DNA of 64,000 bases, from the NCBI RefSeq assembly GCF_905171765.1, contig NC_053391.1, forward strand, positions 684,723,257 through 684,787,256. Reading direction: 5' to 3'. This DNA is from Bufo bufo. Its lineage: Eukaryota; Chordata; Amphibia; Anura; Bufonidae. Positions within the stretch are counted from its first letter, which is position 1. Each line of letters starts with the position of its first letter. The translations under genes were made by a program, and so were the position numbers. The notes beneath the pieces are model-generated. The model was given only the letters and a program-made list of their open reading frames with translations, did no database searches and was not told the DNA's origin. This document shows positions 34,147-47,520 of this stretch, one piece after another.

Positions 34147-35740
34147 AGGGTCCTCCACACATTACAGGTGATTGTTGGGTCTCCCAGTGGCTCCCTGTGA
34201 TCAGGGGAGGTCTTCCTAATAATTGCTGGTGGCTTAGAGTGGACATCCAGAGGGTGGTGCTCATATGCTTGAGAAAGGCCTTATTGTGTTGGGAATTGCA
34301 CCTGCCTTACTACTAACAGTGCTGCTGTCTTTTCTTCACAATATCTATCTTTCTATCTATCTATTTATCTATCACAGAGATAACAGGATTCTGTCTGCCT
34401 GCAGTCACCACTAGGGGGAGCCCAGGAACGTGCTGAATACTGTGCTATTATTGTGCTCACTGTATAACAGTATACAGTCAGCTCATAAGCTCCCTCTAGT
34501 GGCTTCCAACATGTTATCTTTTAAATCTGTGTCTTTATGGGAGATTTTGAGCTCTGATTTCCCCCAAGGACAGGCTATCAATGTGTGATCTGCGGGGGTC
34601 TGACCTATTAGAGAAATAAGTTTCTGAGGTGGAAGACACAGCGGCGCCTCCAAACATGTGGCAGTGTCAGGTACTGCATCTGAAAGAGCTTCCGAGCCTG
34701 CTGGAGTGCCATGGACCCTTCTCTGTGGGGTGGGTCCACGTTTACTGAGATGACACTGTCCCTGCTCTCTGTGGCGCCCTCATTCTGCTGATTGCCGGGT
34801 GTCGCCGCAGTCCGACCCCCACCAGTCACACGCTGACCGTCTTTCCTATGGATAGGCCACAGTGAGTAGGGAGTCGCTATGAGCCCGTATAGCAGGGTGG
34901 ACGGTTCCCTGCTCGGCTTTTAGATGCACCTCGCACGAGACAAGCAATTTATTGCACAGGAATGGACACATCGCCTCCCGCCACAGAGTGCACTTACATT
35001 TCATTACCCAGTGCATCTGGCCGCACGCTAATCACATTAGCGGAGGCCGCTACCTCGCTCTGGCTTATGTCTGTCTGGGCAGACGAGAGCACATTGTCCC
35101 TGACAACACATTCTTCCATCTCCATCGAGCTGGTAAAAGTGTGGGCATGCTCTGTGACCGCCAGATCAGCTCCATATAATCCTTCATAGGGGGCAGCAGA
35201 GAGCTTCTGGACCCCAGTGCAAAACCTGGAACCAGCACCCGACTGCCACCTATAAGAGTAATGGCAAAGGGGCTACATTGGACAACAGGTGTCACCTCTG
35301 CACCACTATAGCTACACCCCCGGGGGGCAGTATTATGTGCACTTCTCCTTTGGGGTATACCCACTAGGATAAACCATGGAAAGTCCACAATGTATCCGTC
35401 ACTTGTCAGCATACCCTTAATGGAAAATGTTGCTTCTGGATTTTGCAAGGCTGCACATTGTTGCACTCATATTAGGTTACATGATGTTTTCTTCTCCATT
35501 CACACCTAAAGCGAGTCCTGAATTCTGCTGGTTTCCTTACACCAGAAATAGATATAGCTCAGTCACACGTCTTCAATCTAGAGGAGCTAAACATCCGTCT
35601 TGTTCCAAGACTATCCTGCACAGTATTGCATACAGCATTGGTTGGGAGTACAGACTTTCGAATGGAGCTTTGGTTGTGACAAGAGAAGAAAAATCAGGAG
35701 AACTTTCTACACAGACTTAGGACTCATTCACATTAGTACT
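34147..35740. other. Mostly unique sequence, two CTCF-like motifs
   Basis: CCACTAGGGGGAGC at 34408-34421 (plus) and GCTCCCTCTAGTGG at 34489-34502 (minus) are close, convergent CTCF-like motifs. The stretch 34930-35190 is open in two plus-strand frames of 75 codons without recognisable domains. It is low in visible repeats, so it is one of the few places a conserved non-coding element or exon could lie. Confidence 0.4.
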
Positions 35741-35745
35741 CGTAT

Positions 35746-35968
35746 TAAGGCCCGTAAATATTCAGGCACCGGCAGTGTGCACCCCGCATCCTGCATGCGG
35801 ACTCATTGACTGGAAGCCCATGGAAGCACAAAGAAGTGCGGATCATGGACCCATTCAAGTGAATGGGTCTGCATCCGCAAATGACAAGCACATAGGCAGT
35901 GCCCGTGCATTGCGCACCACTATTTGCAGTCGGCAGGACGTGCACCGGGTACACACATGAGCCCTTAT
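35746..35968. mobile_element. MITE, TAAGGCCC...GAGCCCTTA family, degraded
   Basis: TTAAGGCCCGTAAATATTCA at the left and ACACACATGAGCCCTTATA at the right. The interior GGACCCATTCAAGTGAATGGGTC is a perfect palindrome shared with the other copies. Confidence 0.6.
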
Positions 35969-36344
35969 ATAGTGAATTCTTATGGACAATGAAATTCTGT
36001 GTTAGGATCAGAATCCCTTCATTCTCACAGGTCCAGGTGACAGGATCCGTGATTGGCATGGAATATTACTTATTTACAGGTTTCCAGTGGGATTTTAGAG
36101 TTCTGTCCTCCGTCTTGTGTATAATGTCCTCCATGTAGCGCCAACACACCGCCATACCCCATCCATCAATGGCACAAGTAAATGAACGAGCCTGGAGCAT
36201 CGGTGCCGCCCGCAGCACGAAGAGAGCCTGAGAGCAAGTCATTAGAGAAACAGTAAGTGGTATCATCCTGACCTACATCCCAGCACACAGCACCTCCATT
36301 ATACTGGGATACAGCACATAGGGGGTGTCAACAAGAGCTATGCA

Positions 36345-39300
36345 AATTACTGGACACAGGGGGCAGTATTATAGTAGTTATATTCTTGTATATAGGAGGC
36401 AGTATTATAGTAGTTATATTCTTGTACATAGGAGGCAGTATTATAGTAGTTATATTCTTGTACATAGGAGCAGTATTATAGTAGTTATATTCTTGTACAT
36501 AGGAGCAGTATTATAGTAATTATATTCTTGTACATAGGAGCAGTATTATAGTAGTTATATCCTTGTACATAGGAGGCAGTATTATAGCAGTTATATTCTT
36601 GTACATAAGAGGCAGTATTATAGTAGTTATATTCTTGTACATAGGAGCAGTATTATAGCAGTTATATTCTTGTACATAGGAGCAGTATTATAGTAGTTAT
36701 ATTCTTGTACATAGGAGCAGTATTATAGTAGTTATATTCTTGTACATAGGAGCAGTATTATAGTAGTTATATCCTTGTACATAGGAGGCAGTATTATAGT
36801 AGTTATATTCTTGTACATAGGAGCAGTATTATAGTAGTTATATTCTTGTACATAAGAGGCAGTATTATAGTAGTTATATTCTTGTACATAGGAGGCAGTA
36901 TTATAGTAGTTATATTCTTGTACATAGGAGCAGTATTATAGTAGTAATATTCTTGTACATAGGAGGCAGTATTATAGTAGTTATATTCTTGTACATAAGA
37001 GGCAGTATTATAGTAGTTATATTCTTGTACATAGGAGGCAGTATTATAGTAGTTATATTCTTGTACATAGGAGGCAGTATTATAGTAGTTATATTCCTGT
37101 ACATAGGAGGCAGTATTATAGTAGTTATATTCTTGTACATAGGAGCAATATTATAGTAGTTATATTCTTGTACATAGGAGCAGTATTATAGTAGTTATAT
37201 TCTTGTACATAGGAGCAGTATTATAGTAGTTATATTCTTGTACATAGGAGCAGTATTATAGTAGTTATATTCTTGTACATAGGAGCAGTATTATAGTAGT
37301 TATATTCTTGTACATAGGAGCAGTATTATAGTAGTTATATTCTTGTACATAGGAGCAGTATTATAGTAGTTATATTCTTGTACATAGGAGGCAGTATTAT
37401 AGTAGTTATATTCTTGTACATAGGAGCAGTATTATAGTAGTTATATTCCTGTACATAGGGGGCAGTATAATAGTAGTTATATTCCTGTACATAGGAGCAG
37501 TATTATAGTAGTTATATTCTTGTACATAGAAGCAGTATTATAGTAGTTATATTCTTGTACATAGGAGCAGTATTATAGTAGTTATATTCTTGTACATAGG
37601 AGCAGTATTATAGTATTTATATTCTTGTACATAGGAGGCAGTATTATAGTAGTTATATTCCTGTACATAGGAGGCAGTATTATAGTAGTTATATTCTTGT
37701 ACATAGGAGCAATATTATAGTAGTTATATTCTTGTACATAGGAGCAGTATTATAGTAGTTATATTCTTGTACATAGGAGCAGTATTATAGTAGTTATATT
37801 CTTGTACATAGGAGCAGTATTATAGTAGTTATATTCTTGTACATAGGAGCAGTATTATAGTAGTTATATTCTTGTACATATGAGGCAGTATTATAGTAGT
37901 TATATTCTTGTACATAGGAGCAGTATTATAGTAGTTATATTCCTGTACATAGGGGGCAGTATAATAGTAGTTATATTCCTGTACATAGGAGCAGTATTAT
38001 AGTAGTTATATTCTTGTACATAGAAGCAGTATTATAGTAGTTATATTCTTGTACATAGGAGCAGTATTATAGTAGTTATATTCTTGTACATAGGAGCAGT
38101 ATTATAGTATTTATATTCTTGTACATAGGAGCAGTATTATAGTAGTTATATTCTTGTACATAGGAGCAGTATTATAGTAGTTATATTCTTGTACATAGGA
38201 GCAGTATTATAGTAGTTATATTCTTGTACATAGGAGCAGTATTATAGTAGTTATATTCCTGTACATAGGAGGCAGTATTATAGTAGTTATATTCTTGTAC
38301 ATAGGAGCAGTATTATAGTAGTTATATTATTGTACATTGGAGGCAGTATTATAGTAGTTATATTCTTGTACATAGGAGCAGTATTATAGTAGTTATATTC
38401 TTGTACATAGAAGCAGTATTATAGTAGTTATATTCCTGTACATAGGAGGCAGTATTATAGTAGTTATATTCCTGTACATAGGAGCAGTATTATAGTAGTT
38501 ATATTCTTGTACATAGAAGCAGTATTATAGTAGTTATATTCTTGTACATAGGAGGCAGTATTATAGTAGTTATATTCTTGTACATAGGAGGCAGTATTAT
38601 AGTAGTTATATTCCTGTACATAGGAGCAGTATTATAGTAGTTATATTCTTGTACATAGGAGGTAGTATTATAGTATTTATATTCTTGTACATAGGAGCAG
38701 TATTATAGTAGTTATATTCTTGTACATAGGAGGTAGTATTATAGTAGTTATATTCCTGTACATAGGAGCAGTATTATAGTAGTTATATTCTTGTACATAG
38801 GAGGTAGTATTATAGTATTTATATTCTTGTACATAGGAGCAGTATTATAGTAGTTATATTCTTGTACATAGGAGCAGTATTATAGTAGTTATATTCTTGT
38901 AGATAGGAGCAGTATTATAGTAGTTATATTCTTGTACATAGGAGCAGTATTATAGTAGTTATATTCTTGTACATAGGAGCAGTATTATAGTAGTTATATT
39001 CTTGTACATAGGAGCAGTATTATAGTAGTTATATTCTTGTACATAGGAGGCAGTATTATAGTAGTTATATTCTTGTACATAGGAGGCAGTATTATAGTAG
39101 TTATATTCTTGTACACAGTAGCAGTATTATAGTAGTTATATTCTTGTACATAGGAGCAGTATTATAGTAGTTATATTCTTGTACATAGGAGCAGTATTAT
39201 AGTAGTTATATTCTTGTACATAGAAGGCAGTATTATAGTAGTTATATTCTTGTACATAGGAGTAGTATTATAGTAGTTATATTCTTGTACATAGGAGCAG

Positions 39301-41545
39301 TATTATAGTAGTTATATTCTTGTACATAGGAGGCAGTATTATAGTAGTTATATTCTTGCACATAGGAGCAGTATTATAGTAGTTATATTCTTGTACATAG
39401 GAGCAGTATTATAGTAGTTATATTCTTGTACATAGGAGCAGTATTATAGTAGTTATATTCTTGTACATAGGAGCAGTATTATAGTAGTTATATTCTTGTA
39501 CATAGGAGCAGTATTATAGTAGTTATATTCTTGTACATAGGAGGTAGTATTATAGTATTTATATTCTTGTACATAGGAGCAGTATTATAGTAGTTATATT
39601 CTTGTACATAGGAGGTAGTATTATAGTAGTTATATTCCTGTACATAGGAGCAGTATTATAGTAGTTATATTCTTGTACATAGGAGGTAGTATTATAGTAT
39701 TTATATTCTTGTACATAGGAGCAGTATTATAGTAGTTATATTCTTGTACATAGGAGCAGTATTATAGTAGTTATATTCTTGTAGATAGGAGCAGTATTAT
39801 AGTAGTTATATTCTTGTACATAGGAGCAGTATTATAGTAGTTATATTCTTGTACATAGGAGCAGTATTATAGTAGTTATATTCTTGTACATAGGAGGCAG
39901 TATTATAGTAGTTATATTCTTGTACATAGGAGGCAGTATTATAGTAGTTATATTCTTGTACACAGTAGCAGTATTATAGTAGTTATATTCTTGTACATAG
40001 GAGCAGTATTATAGTAGTTATATTCTTGTACATAGGAGCAGTATTATAGTAGTTATATTCTTGTACATAGAAGGCAGTATTATAGTAGTTATATTCTTGT
40101 ACATAGGAGTAGTATTATAGTAGTTATATTCTTGTACATAGGAGCAGTATTATAGTAGTTATATTCTTGTACATAGGAGGCAGTATTATAGTAGTTATAT
40201 TCTTGTACATAGGAGCAGTATTATAGTAGATATATTCTTGTACATAGGGGCAGTATTATAGTAGTTATATTCTTGCACATAGGAGCAGTATTATAGTAGT
40301 TATATTCTTGTACATAGGAGCAGTATTATAGTAGTTATATTCTTGTACATAGGAGCAGTATTATAGTAGTTATATTCTTGTACATAGGAGCAGTATTATA
40401 GTAGTTATATTCTTGTACATAGGAGCAGTATTATAGTAGTTATATTCTTGTACATAGGAGCAGTATTATAGTAGATATATTCTTGTACATAGGGGCAGTA
40501 TTATAGTAGTTATATTCTTGTACATAGGAGCAGTATTATAGTAGTTATATTCTTGTACATAGGAGCAGTATTATAGTAGTTATATTCTTGTACATAGGAG
40601 CAGTATTATAGTAGTTATATACTTGTACATAGGAGGCAGTATTATAGTAGTTATATTCTTGTACACAGGAGCAGTATTATAGTAGTTATATTCTTGTACA
40701 TAGGAGCAGTATTATAGTAGTTATATTCTTGCACATAGGAGCAGTATTATAGTAGTTATATTCTTGTACATAGGAGCAGTATTATAGTAGTTATATTCTT
40801 GTACATAGGAGCAGTATTATAGTAGTTATATTCTTGTACATAGGAGCAGTATTATAGTAGTTATATTCTTGTACATAGGAGCAGTATTATAGTAGTTATA
40901 TACTTGTACATAGGAGCAGTATTATAGTAGTTATATTCTTGTACATAGGAGCAGTATTATAGTAGTTATATACTTGTACATAGGAGGCAGTATTATAGTA
41001 GTTATATTCTTGTACACAGGAGCAGTATTATAGTAGTTATATTCTTGTACATAGGAGCAGTATTATAGTAGTTATATTCTTGCACATAGGAGCAGTATTA
41101 TAGTAGTTATATTCTTGTACATAGGAGCAGTATTATAGTAGTTATATTCTTGTACATAGGAGCAGTATTATAGTAGTTATATTCTTGTACATAGGAGCAG
41201 TATTATAGTAGTTATATTCTTGTACATAGGAGCAGTATTATAGTAGTTATATACTTGTACATAGGAGGCAGTATTATAGTAGTTATATTCTTGTACATAG
41301 GAGCAGTATTATAGTAGTTATATTCTTGTACATAGGAGGTAGTATTATAGTAGTTATATTCTTGTACATAGGAGCAGTATTATAGTAGTTATATTCTTGT
41401 ACATAGGAGCAGTATTATAGTAGTTATATTCTTGTACATAGGAGCAGTATTATAGTAGTTATATTCTTGTATATAGGAGCAGTATTATAGTAGTTATATT
41501 CTTGCACACAGGGGCCGTATTATTCGTGTACATAGTAGGCAGTAT
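36345..41545. repeat. 35-36 bp satellite, about 5.2 kb
   Basis: Roughly 145-150 copies of AGTTATATTCTTGTACATAG plus GAGCAGTATTATAGT (35 bp) or GAGGCAGTATTATAGT (36 bp). Marker variants recur at fixed spacings: GTAGATAGG at 38899 and 39781, GTACACAGTAGC at 39111 and 39958, ATAGGGGGCAGTATAATAG near 37457 and 37951, TATACTTGTACATAGGAGGC near 40620 and 40970. These show block duplications of about 850-880, 495 and 350 bp. The ends fade at 36345 and 41545. Confidence 0.97.
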
Positions 41546-42170
41546 TACAGTGGCGATAAAATAATAAAAAAGAGGTAAAATTCCTATTTGGTTCTTATGA
41601 TACATAATGTTCCTTCTTATGTTTTTTTAATGCATGACCAGAAGCATTAACCCAAGTGCAGAATGCCTCACACAATTAAATGTTGCTGCCAGAGAGCTCT
41701 ATTAATAGGACGGCACAGGCTCGGTGGGAGTGATGATCTGCCTCAGGCTTCTCTGTTCGGGTCTTAAATATGGATGACCTGTTTTAATCATTAAGGTTTT
41801 GGCTGTGTTCCTCATGGTATATCCACAAACAGCAGAGCGAGCTTGTAATAAAGTACCATGCATGTAGTTTGCCGGATGATCATAGGGGAGGAACCGGGAA
41901 GGAACACAAGAGACAATGCATTGCAGAACTAGAAATAGACACAGCACAGTAGGGTTCTGGAGAGCATCGCACCATAGGCAGCTCTGTACATTTAATTACA
42001 ATGTGCATCCAAGAACTCCCTGAATCATCAGTTTATTCCAGCCAGCCAACCAGGGTGACAAACAGATTGGCTACTATTATGGGTGGGTTTGTTGGGCCAC
42101 AGTGCCCCCATATGTGCTATGTTTAAGTGTGACAGCCACAATGCACTGTAACAGCTACTTTGCCCCATAA
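41546..42170. other. Unique-looking stretch, no gene assigned
   Basis: No paired termini or repeats were seen. 41610-41940 has mixed composition and homeobox-like ATTA cores (TTAATGCATGACC, GCATTAACCC, CTATTAATAGG). It could be conserved non-coding DNA; that is a guess from its non-repeat look. Confidence 0.3.
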
Positions 42171-43260
42171 AGCAAGGTACAGTGCCCCCATAATAAAGCC
42201 AGGTACAGCGCCCCCATAATAAAGTCAGGTACAGTGCCCCCATAATAAAGCCAGACACAGTACCCCGATAATAAAGTCATTTACAGTACCCCCATAATAA
42301 AGTAAGTTACAGTGCCCCCATAATAAAGTAAGTTACAGTGCCCCCACAATAAAGTAAGTTACAGTACACCCATAATAAAGTCAGTTACAGTGCCCCCATA
42401 ATAAAGCCAGGTACAGTGCCCCCATAATAAAACCAGGTACAGTGCCTCCATAAAAAAAAGCCAGGTACAGTGCCCCCATAATAAAGCAAGGTACAGTGCC
42501 CCCATAATAAAGCCAGGTACAGTACCCCCATAATAAAGCCAGGTACAGTTCCCTATAATAAAGCCAGGTACAGTGCCCCTGTAATGAAGCCTGGTACAGT
42601 GCCCCTATATTAAAGCCAGGTACAGTACCCCCATAATAAAGACTGATACAGAGCTCCCATAATAAAGCCAGGTACAGTTCTGCCATGATAAAGCCTGGTA
42701 CAGTGCTCCCATAATAAAGCCAGGTACAGTGCCCCCATAATAAAGCCAGGTACAGTGCCCCAATAAGGAAGCCTTGTACAGTGCCCCTATAATAAAGCCT
42801 GGTACAGTGCCCCCATAATAAAGCCAGGTACAGTGCCCCCATAAGGAAGCCTGGTACAGTGCCCCATAATAAAGCCAGGTACAGTGCGCTCATAATAAAG
42901 CCTGGTACAGTGCCCCCATAGTAAAGCCAGGTACAGTGCCCCTATAATAAAGCCTGGTACAGTGCCCCATAATAAAGCCTGGTACAGTGCCCTCATATTA
43001 AAGCCAGGTACAGTGCCCCCAAAAGGAAGCCTGGTACAGTGCCCCCAAAAGGAAGCCTGGTACAGTGCCCCCATAATAAAGCCAGGTACAGTGCCCCCAT
43101 AATAAAGCCTCCATAGTATTCATTATTTTTGGGTCAACACAGTAGAATTCACAGGGTTTCGGAAGAAAGCCAACCATATGGCCCCGTTATCAGTGGTCAT
43201 TATAGTTTACTCACATTAATAGTTTTCCATAACAGTGACAGTCATAGAGTCCCCATTATA
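42170..43260. repeat. 26-bp minisatellite, CAGTGCCCCCATAATAAAGCCAGGTA
   Basis: About 35 units, regular from 42170 to 43110 and fading into CATAACAGTGACAG-type units to 43260. Most units contain AATAAA on the plus strand. The same degenerate CAGTGCCCC/ATAACAGTGACAG array continues at 45178-45271 and 62417-63270 after large insertions. Confidence 0.93.
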
Positions 43261-43340
43261 GTGACTGATCCACCATGTAAATCACATTTAGGGCTTATAC
43301 ACATGACTGTATGTATTTTACGGTCCGCAAAACATGGATC

Positions 43341-44898
43341 CAGTGGCGACTCTAGGAACAATATATAGGGGGGGGGGGGGGCACAAAGATACCACAGTCA
43401 AAAATGGGGGGGCAAAAACAAAATAGGTATATATAAATAAGATTACAAAATACGAGAGAATTGCGATATGCAGGGATACATTTATAATAAAACAATTTAC
43501 TTACAAAAGAAGCTGTTCAGTCGTCTGCTGTGCCGTCCTCTGCTTGCTTCCGCGGATTCTTTCCCCTTCTTTCTGTCTCTCGTCAGTGCGCAGGCGCACT
43601 GTTATGGTGGATCTGTAGAAGACACACTGTTATGGGGGCATCTGTGGATGACACTGTTATTATGCCTCTCATTAGCCCTCATTATGCCTCTCATTACTCC
43701 CATATCAGCCCCCATGCCTCTCATTAGCCCCCATATCAGCCCCCATGCCTCTCATTAGCCCCCATATCAGCCCCCATGCCTCTCATTAGCCCCCATATCA
43801 GCCCTTATGCCTCATTAGCCCCCATTATAAGCCCTTATGCCTCATTATCCCACATTATGCCTCTTATTAGCCCCCATTATGCCTCTCATCACCCCCATAT
43901 CAGCCCCCATGCCTCTCATTAGCCCCCATATCAGCCCCCATGCCTCTCATTAGCCCCCATATCAGCCCTTATGCCTCATTAGCCCCCATTATAAGCCCTT
44001 ATGCCTCATTAGCCCACATTATGCCTCTTATTAGCCCCCATTATGCCTCTCATCACCCCCATATCAGCCCCCATGCCTCTCATTAGCCCCCATATCAGCC
44101 CTGATGCCTCATTAGCCCCCATTATAAGCCATTATGCCTCATTAGCCCACATTATGCCTCCTGTTAGCCCCCATATGCCTCATTAGCCCCATATGCTTAA
44201 TTAGCTCCCATATGCCTCATTAGCCCCATTATGTCTCTAATTAGCCCCCATTATGCCTCTCATTAGCCCCTATTATGCCTCTTATTAGCGCCCATATGCC
44301 TCATTAGCTCCCATATGCCTCATTAGCTCCCATATGCCTCATTAGCCCCCATTATGCCTCTAATAGTCTAATTAACCCCCATTGTGTCTCTAATTTGCCC
44401 CATGATGCCTCTCATTAGCCCCCATTATGCATCTTATTAGCCCCCATTATGCATCATTAGCCCCCATATGCCTCATTAGCCCCGTTATGCCTCTAATAGT
44501 CTAATTAGCCCCCATTATGTCTCTAATTAGCCCCCATTATGCCTCTCATTACCCCCTATTATGCCCCCAGCAGCCTCATTTTTTATAAAATAAAAAAACA
44601 CTTACCTCTCCTGCTCCTGGACACCGCCTGCAATTTTCTTTCTCCTCAGTCGACTGTGCTCTGAACTGGCGTGCACAGTGTGAGGTCACAGAGCGCCCTC
44701 ACGCTCTGCACAGCCCTGCACAGCCGACAGCCGAGGACCAGGAAGCGTTCACCACTTCCTGGTCCTTCGGTACTAATGAGCGCTTCCATAATGGAAGCGC
44801 TCATTAGGGAATCAGCGGGGGGGGGCATCCGGGGGGGGCAAAGAATAACATAGGGGGGGGGCAATTGCCCCCCCTCGCCCCCTGTAGCGACGCCACTA
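43341..44898. mobile_element. Non-autonomous hAT element carrying a minisatellite
   Basis: CAGTGGCGACTCTAG at the left and CTGTAGCGACGCCACTA at the right are inverted termini (one end-base change). The 8-mer CATGGATC flanks both sides (43333-43340 and 44899-44906), a perfect hAT-length duplication. Most of the interior is a tandem array. G-runs lie just inside both ends. No transposase. Confidence 0.88.
43650..44575. repeat. Minisatellite inside the hAT, CTCATTAGCCCCCATAT
   Basis: Variable units of about 15-32 bp based on GCCTCTCATTAGCCCCCATA and TCAGCCCCCAT. One block (about 43690-43870) is repeated as a whole at 43890-44060, and in part again, showing segmental duplication within the array. 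Confidence 0.9.
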
Positions 44899-45270
44899 CA
44901 TGGATCTGAAAAATAAAAACTGATGACATCCATATTGCATCCATATTTTTGCGGATCATTGTAACAATGCCTGTCCTTGTCCACAAAACGGACAAGAATA
45001 GGACATGTTCTATTTTTTTGCGGAACAGACATGCGGACATATGGAAACGGAATGCACACTAAGTCATTTGCACTTTTTTTGCAGGCCTAATGATGTGAAT
45101 GGTTCCGCATACGGACCTGTAAAAAAACGGAACGGAAAAAAATATATACGTTTGTGTGCATGAGACCTAACAGAGCCCTCATAACAATGAAAACCTTAGT
45201 GGCCCCATAACAATGGCATCCATAGTGCATCATAACTGTGGCAGCCACAGTGCTCTCATAACAGTGACAG

Positions 45271-46714
45271 ATTTAGTGGCTGTTACTGAGACGTGGTTCA
45301 ATTGGATTAATGACTGGGATATAACAATACCAGGGTTCTCTCTATATAGGAAAGACAGAGAAGGCAAGAAAGGGGAGGGGTGCCCCTGTATGTGAAAGAT
45401 AGCATAAAATCTAATTTAATACAAGTTAGTGAGACCAATTTAGAGTCAGTTTGGGTTACATTGCAGCTTGATAATCATAAGGTAACTCGTGTAGGTGTGA
45501 TATATAGACCACCTAGCCAAGTCAAAGAATTGGATGATCTACTAGTTGAGGAAATAGCTAAAATGACATTGAAGGGGGAAGTTATCATTATGGGAGACTT
45601 CAATCTTCCTGATGTAAACTGGAAAACCAAAATAGCTAGTTCTGCCAGGAGTACAGATATTCTAAATTCCCTACTGGGATTATCTCTACAGCAAGTAGTT
45701 GAGGAGCCAACCCGGAAGGAGGCCATATTAGATTTAGTATTCACAAATGGGAATTTGGTATCTGATATTACTGTAGGGGAAAGCTTGGGATCTAGTGATC
45801 ACCAGTCAGTGTGGTTTACTATAAGTACAGTTTACTATAAGTACACCACACAAAAACAAAAAAGTTTTAGATTTTAGAAAAACTGACTTTTCTAAAATTA
45901 GATTAGTGGTATACGAGTCCCTATCAGATTGGAACAGTTTCAATGAAGTCCAGGAGAAATGGGACTACTTAAAAGTGGCACTATTGAAGGCAACAGATAA
46001 TTGCATTAGGCTTGTCAGTAAAAGCTAAAAAAGGAAGAGACCACTGTGGTACTCAGCAGAAGGGGCCAAAATCATTAAAAACAAAAAGATAGCATTTAGA
46101 AATTATAAAAAAAAAAATGACAGGGAAATTTATAAGATTAGGCAGAGAGAGGCCAAACAAGTTATAAGAGCGTCTAAAGCACAGGCAGAAGAGAAATTAG
46201 CTCAGTCAGTGAAAAAAGGCGATAAGACATTCTTCAGATACATAAATGAAAAAAGGAAACTAAAACAAGGAATTAACAAATTAAAAACTAAAGAAGGAAG
46301 GTATATGGAAGATGATAAAGAACTAGCTGACTGCCTCAATGAATACTTCTGTTCAGTTTTTACAAAGGAAAATGAAGGAAAAGGACCTCAGTTAGGAAGG
46401 AAGACTAATGAATCTTTTGATGCATGTGTATTTACAGAGGAAGAGGTTCTAAGTCAGCTGTCTAAAATGAATACAAATAAGTCACAGGGGCCTGATGGGA
46501 TATACCCAAAGCTATTAAAAGAGCTTAGCGGTGAACTAGCAAAACCATTAACAGATTTATTTAACCAATCACTGGTAACAGGAGTCGTCCCAGAAGATTG
46601 GAAATTAGCAAATGTTGTGCCCATTCACAAGAAAGTTAGTAGGGAGGAATCGGGCAACTATAGGCCAGTAAGCCTGACATCAATAGTGGGGAAATTAATG
46701 GAAACCATACTTAA
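45271..46714 (+). pseudogene. LINE ORF2 part 1: endonuclease and start of RT
   Basis: Begins inside the endonuclease (VTETWFNWINDWDITIPGFS). It shifts frame near 45375, then continues GVIYRPPSQ, MGDFNLPDVNW and SSDHQSVWF, the expected order of an APE-type endonuclease. A 16-bp direct duplication of GTTTACTATAAGTACA at 45814-45845 breaks the frame, with stops at 45875 and 46026. From 46209 the frame carries the linker and RT start: FFRYINEKRK, NKSQGPDGIYPKLLKEL, VVPIHKK, NYRPVSLTSIVGKLMETIL. It is cut at TTAA, 46711-46714. This is an old inactive copy. Confidence 0.9.
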
Positions 46715-47520
46715 CCCCTTAAGGACTCAGCCCTATTTCACCTTAAGGACCAGGCCATTTTTTGAAAATCTGACCAGTGTCACTTTAAGTGCTGATAACT
46801 TTAAAACGCTTTGACTTATCCAGGCCGTTCTGAGATTGTGTTTTTGTCACATATGGTACTTCATGACACTGGTGAAATGAAGTAAAAAAAATTCATTTTT
46901 ATTTATAAAAAAATACCAAATTTACCAAAAATATGTAAAAAATTGCAAATTTCCAAGTTTCAATTTCTCTACTTCTATAATACATAGTAATACCTCCAAA
47001 AATAATTACTTTACATTCCCCATATGTCTACTTCATGTTTAGATCATTTTGGGAATGATATTTTATTTTTTGGGGATGTTACAAGGCTTAGAAGTTTAGA
47101 AGCAAATCTTGAAATTTTTCTGAAATTTTCAAAAACCCAATTTTTAGGGACCAGTTCAGGTCTGAAGTCACTTTGCGAGGCTTACATAATAGAAACTGTA
47201 ATGGATCTCCTAGCACCCCGACCGGGTACCTCCGTTGATAGCTGCTCCTAGTGCTTCCAGAGGTCCCCAAGCACTCCACTTAACACCGTAAGCGCTGCAG
47301 ACCTCACGATCCGCCGAAGCTTGGTTGAGGTCTAACCGTCTCCTACCCACCCTGGACCTAGGACAAGGCTCCAGGCTCCAGTGGGTGAACCTCTCCCAAA
47401 TCCCGAGAGCAGGAACAGCTTACAAGTAGGGATGAGCGAACACGAACATTTTCGTAAAAGTCTGGGTTCGGGTTCGGTGTTCGGCGCTTTCTTGGCGCTT
47501 TTTGAAAGGCTGCAAAGCAG

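Larger units (their letters stand above)
43290..45169. mobile_element. MITE of the GGCCTCATGCACACG family split by a hAT
   Basis: The left part 43290-43340 (TAGGGCTTATACACATGACTG...GGTCCGCAAAACATGGATC) and the right part 44899-45169 (...TTTGTGTGCATGAGACCTAA) are the two ends of one foldback MITE, separated by the element at 43341-44898. The interior AATAGGACATGTTCTATTTT matches the 18356 copy. Confidence 0.75.
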
